From NCBI GenBank assembly GCA_049325415.1, contig JBMOLL010000035.1:1-16429 (forward strand): a stretch of 16,429 nucleotides of DNA, given 5' to 3'. Origin of the DNA: JBMOLL01 sp049325415 (lineage in GTDB: Bacteria; Bacteroidota; Bacteroidia; Bacteroidales; GCA-2748055). Shown here piece by piece: positions 15,171 to 16,429 of the stretch (position 1 is the first letter of the stretch; the number at the start of each line of letters is the position of its first letter). The translations under genes and the position numbers were made by a program. The notes under the pieces were generated by a model. That model worked only from the letters and a program-made list of their open reading frames with translations, searched no databases and was not told where the DNA came from.

Positions 15171-16429
15171 TCAGGGCTGAAATCCTCTGCTCACTGGCCC
15201 GATAAGGTCCGGCACTCTCATTTCCTGTCCTCCGCAAACGATGGTTTTATTAAGAATAAAAGTGATCAGGGTATCCCAGTTTGCATCGGACGGATCGTAC
15301 CATAACTGCCGGTTGAAGACAGTGTCAGTCAGCAGAAAACCGCTCTCAGGTTTGAGTAATGAGCCTGTAACAAGGTTATTCTCAAAAACTGTAGCGACCG
15401 ACAGTCCGGTGACGGCCATCCTCCAGGGTTCTTCAGCACGGATATAGTTATTCCGGAAAACGGTATTCGTTGCCTGACCGTTCCAGTCGGTAAAACAGAT
15501 GAGAGTCCGGTCGCTTTCCTTTCCGGGTTTCTTCATCAGAATAAAGAGATTCTTTTCGATCAGGGTATTATCAATGGGACCGGTACAATGGATCACGGGG
15601 GAGAAATAATCCGTTTTGTTGGCCGGGATGTAGTTACGGAGTCCGTCATTGATACTTACATTGTATTTCACAATAGTTCCGGTATTCCCTTTGCTCCATT
15701 CCTTCGTCCATCCCCCTGAATTACAGATAAGCATAAAGCCACCGTCATTATTGTAGCTGAGATTGTACATAAATACCGAGTTGCTTGAGTTCCAGTCGGA
15801 ATCGAAACCATAGCCGTCGACCTCCGAGCGGTGTCCGCTAACGACATTGAAGCGGATGATTGCACTGTCGCAGCTCCAGGGCCAGATGCCGTCGCAGGCT
15901 TCGGTGGGAGGCAGGGTTGCCGGACAATCCCGCATTACATTGTATTCAACCACCGGGTGATGGCAGGCAGCGGGCACGATCCCATCGCCCGGGACACCTT
16001 CCAGAAGATTGTGACTGATCACAACATTCAGGCTCGGGAACCAGTTAAAGCGCTCCCAGTTGCCCCACATCATAATACCGTTCCTCTGACAATTCAGGAT
16101 ATGACAGTTGGAGATTTCCAGCCCGTCGAAACGGGACGGAACACCTTTATCCTTCTCATGGTAACAGCTGGCCATGACGGCACTCCCCGCACCTTCTTCC
16201 TTGACCAGACTGCCGAAGACATCGTGTATAAAAAGATTATTCAGGGCAAGTCCTTTTGCTGTTCCATAATCAGCCAGTTCAAGCAGAACCCCGCAGAGTC
16301 CGGGAACCGCGGATTCTCCCCTGTTTGAAATTTCCAGATCCCGCAGTTCTGTATATTCACAGTTGAGAAGATGTACTGCGGCCCTGACGGACCCCCCACC
16401 CTCAACATGCGGCCGGACACTGCCTCCGT
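15171..16429 (-). CDS. Right-handed parallel beta-helix repeat protein, 5' end beyond the window
   Basis: The frame is open from the stop (TGA at 15171) to the window edge, giving 418 visible residues; the ATG at 16175 is internal, not the start. The region before it continues the same fold, for example 'HLLNCEYTELRDLEISN' and 'GLALNNLFIHDVFGSLVK'. The body is a chain of short beta-helix coils of the form 'L.I.NC.I..C..NGI', with 'VISHNLLEGVPGDGI', 'VVEYNVMRDCP' and 'VFMYNLSYNNDGGFMLI'. A cluster of conserved-looking acidic and aromatic residues occurs in DGIWPWSCDSAIIRF and DGYGFDSDWNSSNS, about mid-way through the visible part, and may mark an active or binding site. This fold is shared by pectate lyases, GH28, PL6 and many uncharacterised exported proteins of Bacteroidota; I see no decisive signature for any characterised family. 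No sorting domain ends it. Its N-terminal export signal is not visible. Confidence 0.88.
   Translation of the reverse strand, partial: GGSVRPHVEGGGSVRAAVHLLNCEYTELRDLEISNRGESAVPGLCGVLLELADYGTAKGLALNNLFIHDVFGSLVKEEGAGSAVMASCYHEKDKGVPSRFDGLEISNCHILNCQRNGIMMWGNWERFNWFPSLNVVISHNLLEGVPGDGIVPAACHHPVVEYNVMRDCPATLPPTEACDGIWPWSCDSAIIRFNVVSGHRSEVDGYGFDSDWNSSNSVFMYNLSYNNDGGFMLICNSGGWTKEWSKGNTGTIVKYNVSINDGLRNYIPANKTDYFSPVIHCTGPIDNTLIEKNLFILMKKPGKESDRTLICFTDWNGQATNTVFRNNYIRAEEPWRMAVTGLSVATVFENNLVTGSLLKPESGFLLTDTVFNRQLWYDPSDANWDTLITFILNKTIVCGGQEMRVPDLIGPVSRGFQP

Noticed and set aside
15171..16429. Assignment of the beta-helix protein to PL6 alginate lyase or GH28 polygalacturonase
   Set aside because: The fold fits but I could not find the catalytic signatures of either family, so only the fold is called.
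1..16429. tRNA, rRNA, CRISPR arrays, insertion sequences or transposase genes
   Set aside because: No cloverleaf-like segment, spacer-repeat pattern, terminal inverted repeats or transposase motif was seen in the gaps, and the rest is coding.

Overview
The window looks like part of a Bacteroidota chromosome. The evidence is a SusC/SusD pair, a hybrid two-component system (HTCS) regulator, a C-terminal type IX secretion (T9SS) sorting domain, lipoproteins with Bacteroidota-style leaders, and AT-rich starts without clear Shine-Dalgarno sequences. A free-living or marine Bacteroidales/Marinilabiliales-type organism is plausible, but I cannot fix the genus. All supported genes lie on the minus strand, so transcription runs from high to low coordinates. 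The window is essentially one polysaccharide utilization locus (PUL).

Right part (about 14139-16429): the 3' part of a secreted-type right-handed beta-helix protein, whose frame stays open to the window edge, is followed after about 60 bp by a small T9SS-sorted protein with a jelly-roll, carbohydrate-binding-like body. A strong intrinsic terminator (14139-14176) closes this unit. The remaining intergenic DNA up to 13904 holds palindromic sequence that may control the next unit.

Middle part (7215-13903): a GH31 lipoprotein with both catalytic aspartates visible, then a 14-repeat, double-propeller HTCS sensor/AraC regulator. These two genes are 104 bp apart if the HTCS starts at its outermost ATG.

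Left part (33-7214): a 358-bp gap after the HTCS gene holds a pair of near-identical direct repeats (a likely HTCS operator), a promoter-like element and an unlisted 34-codon membrane micro-ORF. Then come susC, susD and a SusE/F-position lipoprotein of the DUF4957/DUF5123 type, spaced 17 and 24 bp apart and surely co-transcribed.

Inferred working model: the DUF5123-type lipoprotein and the SusD-like protein capture glycan at the cell surface, helped by the T9SS-secreted binding protein and perhaps the beta-helix protein. The SusC-like transporter imports oligosaccharides, the GH31 enzyme trims alpha-linked side sugars, probably in the periplasm, and the HTCS senses a breakdown product and activates the susC promoter. 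The substrate cannot be fixed from the sequence. Points most worth following are the micro-ORF between operator and susC, the operator repeats, and the uncharacterised beta-helix protein.
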